64,000 bases of DNA, from positions 69,780,342-69,844,341 of the forward strand of contig OZ038488.1 in NCBI GenBank assembly GCA_964036315.1, written 5' to 3'. The translations under genes were made by a program, and so were the position numbers. The notes beneath the pieces were generated by a model. The model ran no database searches and was not told the DNA's origin. It saw only the letters and a list, made by a program, of their open reading frames with translations. Shown in pieces: positions 11,791 to 23,450 of this stretch (positions within the stretch are counted from its first letter, which is position 1; each line of letters begins with the position of its first letter). The DNA is from Acanthosepion esculentum (lineage: Eukaryota; Mollusca; Cephalopoda; Sepiida; Sepiidae).

Positions 11791-13719
11791 AATTAAATAA
11801 TGTCTAAAACATTGGAGGATTGTATCAAAATACAGCATGATGAATTAGTAAGTACATTTGTGTGTTTGATTTTTAAAGAGCAAGGGTCATAAAAAATACA
11901 TATATATCCTCACCATCAACCATTGCATTCCTGAGAGTAAGCATTTTATCAAAGTTATCACCTTCAAACAGACTTTACATGTGTGAAAGGCTTGCCCAAT
12001 ATGCCAAAGTATCTTAAGCTAAAATCTAAATTATATATTATAAATGTAACACATCAAATATAATGAAAATGGCATGCACCACCATTCACACAATGAAAGC
12101 AATCTCACTTCACCCCAAATTTAGTCAGTATTGACAAATTTGCTTTTTAAAATTCTCAAATATGTATTTTTTTTTTAATCTTTAAAAAAATAGCAAAATA
12201 TTAAGCATGTACAAATGTTTCCAGCAAAAACAAAATTTTAAATTGTGTGTTAAGTCTCATTTTAAAAAAAAGAAAAGAAAAAAAAAATGAGTTCTGAAAT
12301 CTTTTCCAATCATCTTATATAAAAAAATTAATATTTATACATTTCTGGCAGATACACATTTATTAGAATTAAAGTCCAAAAGTAAATGAATGGCTTTCCC
12401 AAGATCTTAAGCTTTTCAACTTTATGTATTGAAAACTAGAGATAACAACTGCCCTTTGCTTTAATAGCAGACGCTTTTGCTTACAAATTATATAAAAAGC
12501 TTTGAGAAGACATTGCTGTCATGAGCATTCAAAAGATACTTTGATTGTGATGAATATCCATTGTAAAAAGATTTGCAGAAAAATAAATTTGCTAAGAGAC
12601 ATTTATCCACTTGCAGCCAAAGATTTTCAGAAGGTTTAATTACTTGATAATTCATTTAAATTTGAATGCAATTCCAAAAGAAAGGGGAAGCTAAACATTT
12701 TTTTTATAAGTAACTGCAGGATTACAGTGAAAAGTTTTTTTTCTGTCTTAAATTACTTACTTGAAAAATAAAATTACAGAATGGAGAAATTTGTTTCATT
12801 TTAGGACAACAGGATATAACTTATTTTTACATCCTTGTCTTTCTTTCTGAAATTGTCATGCCAAACAAACAAATTATTGTGAACATATGCTTGTCATATT
12901 CACCTCTGAATCAGCTTCCAAAGTCTACATCCTTGTCTATTATGATTCACAGATTAACCTTTATCACTCTGAATGTGCCTTCATTTGCTATGCCAAAAGT
13001 TTATCCTGCCACTGAAGGTGAGTGATCCCTGAATTTGAATTTGTTTGAATTTCATAGTTGTGTTGCTATATCCTGCTTTAAGTGAAATTAACAATAAGGT
13101 TACTGCAATTGAGAGGCCTTGAAAAAGAATGCAGTGGACAGAGAAGTCATATTAATAATGCAGAGTGCTAAAGGTTAATACTTAGACTGATCCAAGATTC
13201 AAAATATAAACAGTTTGCTTGCATCCAAGATTTTTAATATAAATGATTCTTCTTTAATTAAGGAGGTAATAATTTAATATTACAAAAGAGCTTAGTTAAA
13301 AAAAGCTCTGTTTAAAAGACAAGGTCAAACAACAAACCTTGCATGAAAAAGCTAACATACAAGAGCAATATTATGTAATTCTGTATATTTAATATATATT
13401 TTAACACACAGAGACATTATATATATATATAATCCCTTACCAATAGCATGACCGAGTTTCATGCACAATGCTATCTTCAGGTGCTGAGTATAGACTGGCT
13501 GTTTATGCAATTTAAATTTTTTTAAATTTATCTGGTTATCATAATGTTGGCATAGATAATTATACTGGGATTACAGATTTTTCATTTCATTTTTAAAATT
13601 ATATTTGGCATTTAAAATAAATGGGATTTGAATGTGTGTGTGTGTGTAAGAAAAAAATTAAAGAAATTTTTTAAGTTGGGAATATTAGTTTTTTTATTAT
13701 TAAAAGGGAGATTACTTGT

Positions 13720-13723
<4 letters not shown>
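11791..13723. other. A+T-rich DNA with no recognisable feature
   Basis: No TE motif was found. A short open segment ending at 13017 is followed by a GTGAGT splice-donor-like sequence, but it has no protein similarity I recognise. (TA)n and (GT)n runs occur near 13420 and 13634. Confidence 0.45.

Positions 13724-13783
<60 letters not shown>
13724..13783. repeat. (TA)n microsatellite
   Basis: About 29 TA units without interruption, immediately upstream of the LINE endonuclease fragment. Confidence 0.97.
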
Positions 13784-13785
<2 letters not shown>

Positions 13786-13879
13786 TAGGTGTATGTGAAA
13801 CTAGATGTTCAAACAACAGAGATTTTGTCAGTGACAATCACAGGATTATTTATGCAGGCAGAGAAAAAAAACGATAAAT

Positions 13880-14395
13880 GAGTAGGATTGATATTAGATC
13901 AAGAATTCAAGAAATGCATTCTGGGATACTACCAATTATCCAAAAGAATTCTGGTAGTCAAGCTGAAATGAAAGCCTTTCAACGTAGCTATCATAATAGT
14001 GTATGCACCGACAGCGCAAAGTAAGGAAGGAGAAATCGAATCTTTCTACTCCATGCTAGACAATGCCAAGGCTCTTTGCAAATCACAACAAGTCATAATT
14101 ATCATGAGAGACCTGAACACTAAAGGCAGTGAGAGGGCAGGTAACATAGCTGGAAAATTCGGACTAGAAATCCACAACAAACCTGGAGAAAAATGGATCC
14201 AATAGTGCACAGCCATTGACCACGTAATAGCTAACATATGGTCACATGGTTCCAAGAACATCCAAGACAATTATGAACATGGAGGAGCCCAGGAGGAGAA
14301 ACTAAAAAGCGAACGTGACTACATAACTATAAACAAAAGATTCAGGAATGCAATGGTTCACTGCAAAACCTACCCAAGTGCTGACTATTGGCTAT
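13880..14395 (+). pseudogene. RTE-like LINE relic: APE-type endonuclease domain
   Basis: The sequence reads ILGYYQLSKRILVVKLK, then VYAPTAQSKEGEIESFYSML, IIIMRDLNTKGSERAGNIAG, FGLEIHNKPGEKWIQ, a stop, and continues DYITINKRFRNAMVHCKTYP. VYAPT, the GDFNA-type motif (here RDLNT) and the DYI...R..R.. block are landmarks of the apurinic endonuclease-like nickase of RTE-type LINEs. GDFNA is changed to RDLNT, which alters catalytic-site residues. The stop at about 14203 and the lost SDH motif confirm decay. No RT follows. With the C-terminal pieces elsewhere, most of one family's ORF2 is represented in the window. Confidence 0.88.
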
Positions 14396-14804
14396 TGCAT
14401 TTGTTTTTAGAAATATTTACATTGTCTTTGTTGGAAATATATTTGTTTAATATAATGTTGTTATGCTGGGATGTGGGACAAATGCTGGTGTCTTCTCGTA
14501 TGTAAACACAAGGAAGCAAGTCACATTTTAACAAAATGAGAGCCTTCTTAGTCATTTTGCTTCATATTGCACCCCAGAACTCCACATGGAGTAATAAAAG
14601 TTAAAGTATGTTAAATTATTTATGTATTTGTTTTATTTTTGTGTTTCAATTTTTTTTTTTCAACATCAAAACATGCATATAAAACACAATTACATCAAAA
14701 TATTACCATACATTCTTTTATTAGCATACAAAAAATAAAATTTATACACACAATACAAAGAAAGTTATAACAATTTTAAAACAGTAGGTGCTTATGTTTT
14801 TGCA

Positions 14805-14809
<5 letters not shown>
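14396..14809. other. A+T-rich DNA with no recognisable feature
   Basis: Nothing recognised between the endonuclease relic and the poly-A run. Confidence 0.5.
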
Positions 14810-14835
<26 letters not shown>

Positions 14836-14836
14836 A
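14810..14836. repeat. poly-A run
   Basis: About 27 uninterrupted A residues, about 100 bp beyond the C-terminal edge of the minus-strand RT relic. For a minus-strand element the 3' tail would appear as T on this strand, so this run is probably unrelated. Confidence 0.9.
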
Positions 14837-14939
14837 TGCAGTGGTGGGGGAACAATTCTAGAAAGAAATTAGCATGGTAAAGGTTAATTTTATTATTATC
14901 AAATATTTGACTATTGCTGTAGTTGGCAGATAATCTAAT

Positions 14940-15631
14940 TTAGACAGATTTATGTAAATTATCTAGAATTTTGTGGTGGTGGTTTGATTCTTTATTGGCA
15001 TATCTTTGGTTATATAGCTCTTTGGTATATGGTTTGTAATAACCAGTATTCAGGTCTAAGGTCACATCAAAAAAGTTGATCACTTTAGCATTGGTGATAG
15101 AGGCAATATTTTGTTCATGATCTTTGGAAAATTTTATTAGTTCCTTTCTCAATCAGTCTATACTTCTTAGACTTGTTTTATGGAGGAGAATTACACCATC
15201 TTTATAGAGTCAGGTGTCCTTGATGTTGAAAATAAATCTAAGTCTCCACAATTATAATATTCCAACTAATTTGCACACCTCTGTTGAATCAAATGCTCCC
15301 ATTGTAATATTAAATTCTGGTTTAATTCTTTTGATTCACAGGTAACCATTATGAAATAGTATAGGTTTTTGCGCCTACTTTATGATATTTATTTCACAAT
15401 CACTAATAGGACAGAAATTTTTTGCTAAATTTACAGCAGCCATTAGAAGACTCTCGGTGATGGATGGGTAAAAGTCGCAAATATCAAATTGGATGAATGT
15501 ACATTTATTCTTTCTTTTTATTTTAGTAAACCATTCTATGGTTCTGCTATCCTATGCCACTGGTTAATTCCTAGAACATTTTTCATATATTTGCATGTTC
15601 TTTCAATGATGTTTTGCTGATTTTACCAATA
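14940..15631 (-). pseudogene. reverse transcriptase relic (DFYPSI type), C-terminal part
   Basis: On the minus strand the segment begins at about 15631 with GKISK. It continues through a decayed NQW block, TFIQFDICDFYPSITESLL (about 15500-15440), a degenerate motif B region (AFDSTEVCKLVG), a truncated LYKDG at the expected motif C, and finally VINFFDVTLDLNTGYYKPY (about 15070-15015). FDI.DFYPS supplies the motif A aspartates of a reverse transcriptase. The D-D pair expected in motif C has lost one position. From memory this belongs to a TE group common in cnidarian and mollusc genomes with LKDHK and NFLDVTLDL blocks. I cannot assign it firmly, and it may be Penelope-related. Numerous stops and frameshifts are present. 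Confidence 0.75.
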
Positions 15632-16138
15632 TTATTTTTAGTTGGGTCATTTGGTTTGGTTTACGGCATATCAACCTCAATGGATTATTTAATATCGATA
15701 ACTTTTTTCCTGGTAATATTTTGTTCTGTCAAAAATCTATTTCTGGTAATATTTTTCCCTCAAAAAGGTATAGCTGGTAATATCTTTTTTTCAAAAACGT
15801 ATTGATGATAATATTTTTCTTTTTCAAAAATATATTGCTGGTAATAGTTTTTTTCTTAAAAAATTTATTTCTGGTAATAATTTTTTTTACAAAGTATTCC
15901 TGGTATTAAAACCTATTTTTATACTTTCATAATGCTTTTTACCTTAGTTTCAGGGTAAACTATTTGCTCATAGCTGGGACCCTAACAGGTGCTACTACCC
16001 TGGGTCAGGGTGGACCTGGGAACGCCAGCAATTAAGAGGTGGTTCCACGTTTCTCAAAACCTCCTGATCAGAGGCCTTGCTGTTGGATGCAGTTTATCAT
16101 CTTACTCTGGATGCAGTTTATTGTCATACCCAGGATGT
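15632..16138 (+). mobile_element. unclassified about 507-bp dispersed element with internal tandem array (copy A)
   Basis: This segment interrupts the minus-strand RT relic between two codons that are normally a few residues apart (LITRNK on one side, GKISK on the other). It is therefore a nested insertion. It has three parts: a left block with GGCATATCAACCTC; an array of about 30-35-bp units built around CTGGTAATATTTTT and CAAAAA; and a G+C-richer right block with the near-palindrome CTACCCTGGGTCAGGGTGG, a GAGGTGGTTCCAC stretch and CTCCTGATCAGAGGCCTTGC, ending CCCAGGATG. A second copy in reverse orientation lies at 44480-44895 and shares all three parts. No coding capacity or terminal inverted repeat was found. 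It could be a structured SINE-like retroposon or a non-autonomous DNA element. Confidence 0.8.
15690..15905 (+). repeat. degenerate tandem array, about 30-35-bp units
   Basis: About six units repeat the pattern (T)CTGGTAATA, a T-rich run, then CAAAAA and a TAT/ATT spacer. Unit length and sequence drift steadily. The array is internal to the dispersed element, and the equivalent array in the 44.5-kb copy keeps fewer units. Confidence 0.85.
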
Positions 16139-16700
16139 TTATTTGTTTCGAGTAATCAGTACCGAGGGTTGTTTATGAAATTTACTTTGTAGTCTAACTG
16201 CGATGAATGCTTGTTGCTTATAGAATTTGTGAATCCTATCATCAATTTTTAGATCAGCGGCTATTTTCTTGGTTTCACTATTGATGTAATTTTCCCAGTG
16301 GTTGGGCCACTTTTTATAAAACTTATTGACTTCCCTGTTAATAGCTTTATGGCACATATCTGCTCTGATTTTGTAATGGTCCCTCATCTGCTTTGATGAT
16401 AATTTTTTGATCATTTTTTGATCATAGAAATGTCTTTTAGCATTTTTCACTGTAGGCCATCAGTAGCTTTAGTGAATTTAATTTTGTCTATTACTGAGAA
16501 TAGATCTTTCTCAAAGTCCCAAAATAGATCATTGCATGGTGGTGTTTTTTGGGACTTAAATCCACAAAGCTCGAGATCTTAAGTTGTTATACTTGTTTTT
16601 TTTTCCACTTCATTTTTTTTTTATGATGCTCTTGATCCTGTGTAAAAGGGTTTTTGTCAGGAACTATAATGTTTTTAGTGGATTAGTCAAAGTTAATTAG
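16139..16700 (-). pseudogene. reverse transcriptase relic (DFYPSI type), N-terminal part
   Basis: This is the minus-strand upstream half of the relic at 14940-15631. It reads FKSQKTPPC.DLFWDFEKDLFSV-like sequence (about 16560-16490, across frames), then an open frame at 16450-16139 with MIKKLSSKQMRDHYKIRADM, NKFYKKWPNHWENYINSETK, KKIAADLKIDDRIHKF and QQAFIAVR. The expected LKDHK.NF block is degenerate (RLQSKFHKQP), and reading ends at LITRNK, where the 507-bp element is inserted. Frame breaks near 16450 and 16560 show it was already dead or died later. No start codon can be assigned. Confidence 0.7.
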
Positions 16701-16862
16701 TTCCCTATTCCGGTAATGGTTAGGATTCAAAGTATAAATGCTTTATTATACCTATAACAGCACTCAACTAAAAGGAGCAAAATATAAATATAATTATAAT
16801 ATATTGCACATACAGTGCTGGTGGTAATAAAACAGTGAACAATGTCATCCAACAGAGCTATT

Positions 16863-16864
<2 letters not shown>

Positions 16865-16896
<32 letters not shown>
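16865..16896. repeat. (GT)n microsatellite
   Basis: About 16 GT units. Confidence 0.95.
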
Positions 16897-16898
<2 letters not shown>

Positions 16899-17039
16899 CA
16901 TATAGGTGTAACAGCATGGGATAATTGTCCATCCCACAAATTGTTTAATATCTAAAATACACTAAACTGAGTTTCTTTTTTTCTAGGTTTTCACATAAGA
17001 TGTTTAGCCATCTTGACACCATTTGTTGTAAGAATCACT

Positions 17040-17300
17040 GAAAAACCCATTGACTTATTCAAGCTAGAAAGAAAACAGGTTAAAATCATTTTGTGTGAGA
17101 CCCCTTCCCAACTGAGCAATGTTGAGACAAAAAAGATTATCCAGGCCTTCAGTAATAGTACCAACATTCATACTCTAGCTTCCATCTTCAAAGTCCATTC
17201 AAGAACCATCAAGAGAACAGAGAATAAGTTTAAAAAAGAGTGAACTGTAGAGAGGAAAACTGGATCAGGAGGTCACAAAAGCAAGAGGGATCATCATTCA
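17040..17300 (+). pseudogene. Tc1/mariner-superfamily transposase relic, N-terminal HTH region
   Basis: The translation has KKIIQAFSNSTNIHTLASIF, VHSRTIKRTENKFKKE, a stop (TGA at 17241), then TVERKTGSGGHKSKRD in the same frame. The pattern of a helix-turn-helix followed by .TVERK.GSGRPR. is typical of the paired-like DNA-binding domain of Tc1/mariner-type transposases. No catalytic DDE/D region follows within the next kilobase. The assignment rests on this short motif only. Confidence 0.55.
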
Positions 17301-19508
17301 ACTTAGAGCTAAATATATTCTTATTATTCAAAGTAGAGTCCAATAGTGTTATAAAAACCTTGAAGAATTTCAATATCTTTAATCATTTCTAAGATACAAC
17401 AATTCAAAGCTTAATATAACAATTGGACAATTTTGCTGTTACACCTGATATATATGATGACTATGATTCAATTTTGACTCATGTCAATGCTTGATCCATC
17501 CTAAACTATGGGCATTGTGGATGTGGCTTTTTAAGGTTAAGGTCTTACATTGTCTTGTGCAAATGTGGCAATATTGGGCATTTTTACAGTAATTGTTACA
17601 TAAAAGCTGCATAGTGTGTAACGAATGACTACATACTCACATATTTATTATTATCTCCAAACGTAGTTCAAATTCCAGCTGGATCTGTTAATTCATAAAA
17701 AGAATTAATCTAAAATTCACTTTTTTTCTGCACTTAATAATTATTGATATATCTTCCTAAAATGTCTTGTCACTGGTTTACCAGAATAAGTATCTTCTAT
17801 GCCAAAGGAATAACAGCAAACAGCTGTTAGACACATCATCTATTTTGAAATGAAGATAGATCAATAAACTCACAGCCAATAGATAAAAAAGGTATTTCTT
17901 TTACAACTGTTATTCAGTATTATCTCCTTACTTGCCAAAGTACTTTATTCAATGTTCAATATTACTCATAGACATCAAACTTTATACTGTGAAAATTTCA
18001 AATAAAAATTTTGGAAATAATGTCAGGTTACAAAATTATTGATCTTCTATTGTGTATATAATTTGTTCAAGGTGTAACTGGAAAGTACATATTTATAAAG
18101 AAATGTCAGACAATAAATATTGAAATGAGTTAAGATTAAATATACAATATAAACCAATTTAAATAGTGACATTTCTCAAATGATTAGACCTGGAAAATAT
18201 CAGAGATTTCAACGTGAAATAAATGACAAAGTTGAAAGTGGAGAACTAATTTCTGCTTGATTATAAAAGACAAGTGCAGGAAAAATTGTCTTGCAAAATG
18301 AGCATAAATGTAATACAGAAAAATTTAAGAGAAATACATTCAGTTGCTTTCAAGTGCAATTGATTTTTCTATTCAACACACAGTATTTTTAATTTATTAA
18401 CAATATTTTTATTTTTTTTTAAATTCAAAAAAGGAAAAGAAACAATTGTTTGTTCTTGTTTTGCATTCTGCACAATGCTAGAATTCTGGATATAAAGTCA
18501 TTTCTAATAAAACATTTTTCTCTACAAAAAAAGAAAGAAAGAACAAGAAGCACACACACACATACATACAGTGAGCCCATTTGCTAATTATTTCAAGAAA
18601 AGCTTTCTCTTGCCTTTACTCTATTAAACTTGGTGAGAAAGTCATTCACCTCTGTGATTGATTGATGCATGATAGACAAAAATGACAAACAAAAATAGAA
18701 ACACTTAAAAGGTTGAGAACAAGAATTGCTTTCTGGTATGACCAACTAATAATACTTAAAACACAAGAGACAACATCAGCAGCAACAACAATAACCCTGC
18801 CCTGACCAAGAGGCAACATCTGTTGCATTTTGCTTACCTACTCTATATATGCGCATGTCAGAATGCAGCACCTGCATAACTAACCTATTACACAGAACAA
18901 CTATCACTTCAATAAATCTTATCTATTTCAGTTAGTCACACTGTTTTTTTTTTTCTTCTTTTTTACATTCAAATCCAAGAGAAAAACAGTAGCACTGATC
19001 ATTGAAACCTATCCACTTCAGACAGCTCCAAAACTTTACAATGGAGATTAAGGGAAATTGAGAATTTGTGAAGATTCCAAATTTATAAATAGTCTTTTTA
19101 ATATGAAAGAATATATTAGTGCATATCAAAAAGTATTTACATCTTTAATCAACTTTTTATTTTATATTTTTATAATTCAAAAACTGATGATCATTAACTT
19201 TTAGGCTTTATTTCAAGTGACAAGTCAAAACCTTTAATACACTTAAACTAGTTTGGGGGAGTTCAGTCAGATATTGTTTTATTTCTTTCCATAATTCTAT
19301 AACCAGGTTTGAGACCCAATTTAAAATTGCCAAAATCTTAATACTTATATCTAGTATTCTAAAACCTGGAACAAAATGCACAGTTGAACAGTACTATATG
19401 AAATTCAATTGACTTATCTGGTTGAACTTCAGATTTATTGAATATTATAGCTCTAGCTATCTACTGAATGCTTTTGGCAAAAGTTCTGCTGGCCTGAAAA
19501 ATGTTAAA

Positions 19509-19511
<3 letters not shown>
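17301..19511. other. A+T-rich DNA with no recognisable feature
   Basis: Short chance frames only. Small A-runs and a short CA/CATA run near 18550 were seen. Confidence 0.5.
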
Positions 19512-19559
<48 letters not shown>

Positions 19560-19572
19560 GTGTGTGTGTGTA
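19512..19572. repeat. compound (AT)n(GT)n microsatellite
   Basis: About 23 AT units, a GGG interruption and about 6 GT units. The open frame through it encodes Tyr-Ile repeats only. Confidence 0.95.
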
Positions 19573-20319
19573 GAAAGAGAGAATAAATACAACTAAAAAA
19601 AATGTGAAAATTATAATATAAATATGTTAAATTTATCAAGCATATGGCTCTGATGAGCAGTTCAATAAAAAGCTCTTCAGACAGTTAACCAGATAAATCA
19701 CTTGCACTTTTGATATGTACATGAAGTTTTAGAGTAAAAGTTTTAAGTAAAAATAAATTTGATACACTAATATTGAAAACAAAATGCATTTATAAATATA
19801 AGACAAAAGCATATCTACTTAAGTTGGCTAATATAGAAAGTGTAACAATCTGCTATTCTCTTTATTAACAAAAAAATTTGACACATTGAAAATGATATTT
19901 ACTAAGCCTGGCTTAATCTGGAAAAGAAAGACAATAGTGAGAAATGAACACACTACACTAGAAATAGGCTTGCAAATTTAGCTATTGTTTGGGCTGAATT
20001 TTGTTACAAATCGTCTGTGATTAGATTCAAAGTAGAAGTTGTATACCTTAATATCAGCCACAAACTGCTTAAGTTGGGTGTCTAAAATGCTGAAGTCAGA
20101 AATCCTTTATCTGGGCTATACCACATGTCCTGGTGTTTCATAGGATAGTTGAACTATGTCTTGGATGGAATATCTTTTTGAATAACAAAATGATAAGAGT
20201 TACCCGTTATTGTTTTGAAGTTTCCATTTTAAAGGATAACATTATCTTACTATCAAAAGAGCAGTGGCATTCAAAAATACTTGAGATAGCATTAAAATCC
20301 CCATTAAAGGACAGTTTGG

Positions 20320-20440
20320 AGGCAGGGTTCTATTGCACAAAATTTAGCACCAAGTAAGAATTGAACTCACATCACCAAGAATGGTCTAGCAAATCTAGCA
20401 TCTAGCTAACTATAGCTTGACAGAAGACACTTGACAAAAA
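20320..20440 (-). mobile_element. tRNA-derived SINE relic
   Basis: On the minus strand there is a B-box-like GAGTTCAATTCTTA followed by CTTGGTGCTAAATTTTGTGC. This matches the order B box, TCACTGGGTGCT, CTTGTGCC seen in the better copies at 40948 and 49827. The A-box side is decayed and no target-site duplication was found. Confidence 0.5.
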
Positions 20441-22755
20441 TGAATAACATTAACATTATAATCAAATACAAGTGAGATAAGCCTTTTGTCAGTAGTGAAA
20501 ATCTTCAATAAATTTCTCACTCTTTTTACAGTAAACTTGTGTGTTTGCCAAATGTTTTCAATATACATATTCATGTCTCTTTTTATGAATAAATATATAG
20601 TCCAGTCATTCGGTAATATTTCTGCTATTTAAGTATATCAATTTTAAAGGATTAAGTACCTACTTTGTAGCACACACCCACAGTAATATTACTTACACCT
20701 TGAAAAAAATATTCAGAATATTAGGTTTGATGAAAAAAAATACAAGATAAGCAAATCTGGTTGTATATTCCCTTTACACACTTAATTTTAACAGCTATTT
20801 GGTAAAAAAGATTTCCATAAACATCATCTGACCTTCATACACAGTCTACAAACTTTTTCAAATTACAGAATGTAACTTACTCGCACCAAAATTCGCTAAA
20901 ATGAACAAGAACTAAGTTACTGATGATTCTGCTTAGAATTTTTGTATTTATGTAAATCACTTCTTAAAGATGACACCTAACTTGATTTACTTAACTGTCT
21001 AGTCATACTGCAGAGCACTGTGAAAACATTAGTACCATGGGGGTTTCAAACACTCACTTAAAATTACAGAGATATCATATTTTTTTGTAATTTTCTTGTC
21101 ATATATTGTCATGATTGTTCTTTTTGATTTTTACAGGATAAATATACATGAAAAGTCTTATTTTGAAAAATAAAATGAAAAGGCCACTATTAAAAAATGG
21201 TATTTTGATATTTCAAAAGTTCAAATCTGAAAAAACGGATTTCATTTTATTTTCAGTAAACAAAAATGCTTGTAATTCACACACATAACTAAAAATTTCT
21301 TGTAGTAATTGACAAACGTATTCAAAAAAACTACTTAACTAATCATGAAAATTTGACTTGAACCTTGCTAAATACTATGGAAACATTTTGTGAGATGTTT
21401 AAACAACCCACAGTACTAACAGAGTTAATAAAGAATGACAGAAGAAACAAATTTTTATGAACTATGATCATTAATAATGCAACAAAGTAATAAGATGATA
21501 TACTAAATTAAGATTATTGCAGATTTTACAAATACACAAAAGTAATTACAATCAACAGAGTAAACTGAACAGTGAAATAACAAGAGTCATAACACCCACC
21601 CTGAACAATTGAAAGTAATGGTGTATGTGAGGAGGGGGGTTGCAGACTAACAGATATACAGGGAAAGGCAGAGATGTAACACAAAAAAAATCAAAGAAAA
21701 AAAAATACAGGAATTTACAGAAACAACATGATGGATCACTGTCAAACAAAATAATTTCATTTTGAAGGTTTTCCAGGATAACAATGGTAAAGAGGAAATA
21801 ACTAGCCCTACTTTTTACTGACTCAACTACAAGAAACTAAGGTATAAAAAGGTGACAAGAATGATCTAAAATTCAGAAATAAAGTATTAATCATTTCACT
21901 ATCTTCACCTTTGTTGTTTGGATCAAAGCATTTTTATGCCATTATAGATCTATATAAAGAGGAGAATAAATCAAACTTTCAGTGTATTCATTTAATAAAT
22001 TCTATCATGATATTGTGAGTCATATTAACAGTCCCATAATGGGGTGTGGTTGAGGGTTACTGAGCAGTTGAACACCTGACCAGCTCCTGCCATGTGTGTT
22101 ACATGCCAATGTCTGCATCTCTGAAGATGACTCGGTGACATCAGACCATTTTTACTTTTTCTTTTGCCTAATGTAGTCCCTTGTCGGATGTCAGTGTAAA
22201 GATTATTGGCTCATATGACTTAACCATACTATTTCAACTTTCTCTTCTTAACAGTGGATATGAAATCTTCCAATAGACCTGTTTTTATCAGATGGTGTCA
22301 TGCACTGTAAGTTCCTGGAGTCTTCTTGGATGTGCCATTGTCTGCACATTGAACATCACAATGATGATATTGTTCCTTGCTCTGATCTTGCTTTTTCCAT
22401 CAGTCATATTTTACACCTTTGTTCTGATAAACAACGGTAGGGGTATTCCTTTTTATCCCAGGCAATGACTGATGTGGTATGAAAGTCAGAGATATTTATT
22501 CATTTATAGCATGTCTTGGGCAAACCTTTAAAACATGTATACTAATATAAATTAGTACCAAAAGCATTTATAATAAATAAACCAGAAATGATTTAAGAAA
22601 TATCATGACAACAAAATTGTTTTACAAATCTTTTAAAAGCTTTTACTGTGAAACACAGATGTTTCATGTAATTATTCTTGCATCAATCCTAATTTTCCAG
22701 TACAAAAGCAGTTTTCCATTATATGGCTTAAAATTTATTCAGTGTGATCTTCTAA
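20441..22755. other. A+T-rich DNA with no recognised gene
   Basis: A higher-complexity block at about 22020-22480 contains GTGGTTGAGGGTTACTGAGC and CTCTGAAGATGACTCGGTGA. It may be an unrecognised dispersed repeat. Nothing else is supported. Confidence 0.45.
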
Positions 22756-23450
22756 GACAGGGGTCAAACTTTTTTTGGAAATGGGCCAAATTGGCAGTGC
22801 TTTGGAGATTTGCAGGCCAAGATAAACTAAAGGCAATGTACACACACACACACACACAAGGAGGTGCTGAAAATCTCCTGACCTAAACAAAAAGAGATTT
22901 AAAAAAATATATTTAGTCATTTTTAACATCCTCTCAGTTTACAATTTTGCTATATTTATAGGAGGGCACCCAGTATCACATTTATATATAATATAATATA
23001 ATATAATATACATACAATAAGACTCACAAAACGTACTTAAGTCATTTTTAAAGTGAATAACTTTCATAAAAGTAGGTACTCCAAAAACAAGTAAAGCGAT
23101 ACTTAAGTTTAGAATGCATTTTAGAAAATTTAAATCTTTGTTAAACCTTTTAGTTTTAATTCCAAGCTAATGGATTAACTTTAATATTCCCAATGAACAA
23201 AATATATTTATGTATTTCAAACTGAATTTAGATTGCGTAGAATTTTTTTTTTTTGCTCCTTATCAGTAAAATCGATAAATTTGTCTATATTGATAGATCT
23301 GTTAGCACAAATCTTTATTAAAAGAAGTTTTTCAAAAATAAAATATACTTTTCTGAAACGCGAGGAAAATTAGCTGATTTAAAGTTAAAATAATATGAAT
23401 CGAAACAAGTACTACTTACTTCTAACTTAAAATATAGTAGAAAAGCATTT
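22756..23450 (+). mobile_element. hAT-Charlie-like end plus dispersed repeat (copy 1)
   Basis: The left edge reads CAGGGGTCAAACTTTTTTTG followed by GGGCCAAATTGGC and TTTGCAGGCCA. That is the typical start of hAT-Charlie/SPIN-type non-autonomous elements (CAGGGGT..AAACTTTTT then GGGCCA). A (CA)n run (22840-22859) and an ATATA pentanucleotide run (22984-23012) follow. From about 23072 to 23450 the sequence matches the reverse complement of 30520-30900 over nearly its whole length, including ATAAATTTGTCTATATTGA and AGGAAAATTAGCTGATTTAA. No transposase and no right-end inverted repeat were found, and linking the hAT end to the shared repeat is inference. Confidence 0.6.

Noticed and set aside
12900..13017. 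Open segment followed by GTGAGT on the plus strand
   Set aside because: One frame has a stop just before the donor and the other is too short to judge.
22020..22150. Possible SINE with A-box-like GTGGTTGAGGG
   Set aside because: No acceptable B box at the right spacing and no target duplication.
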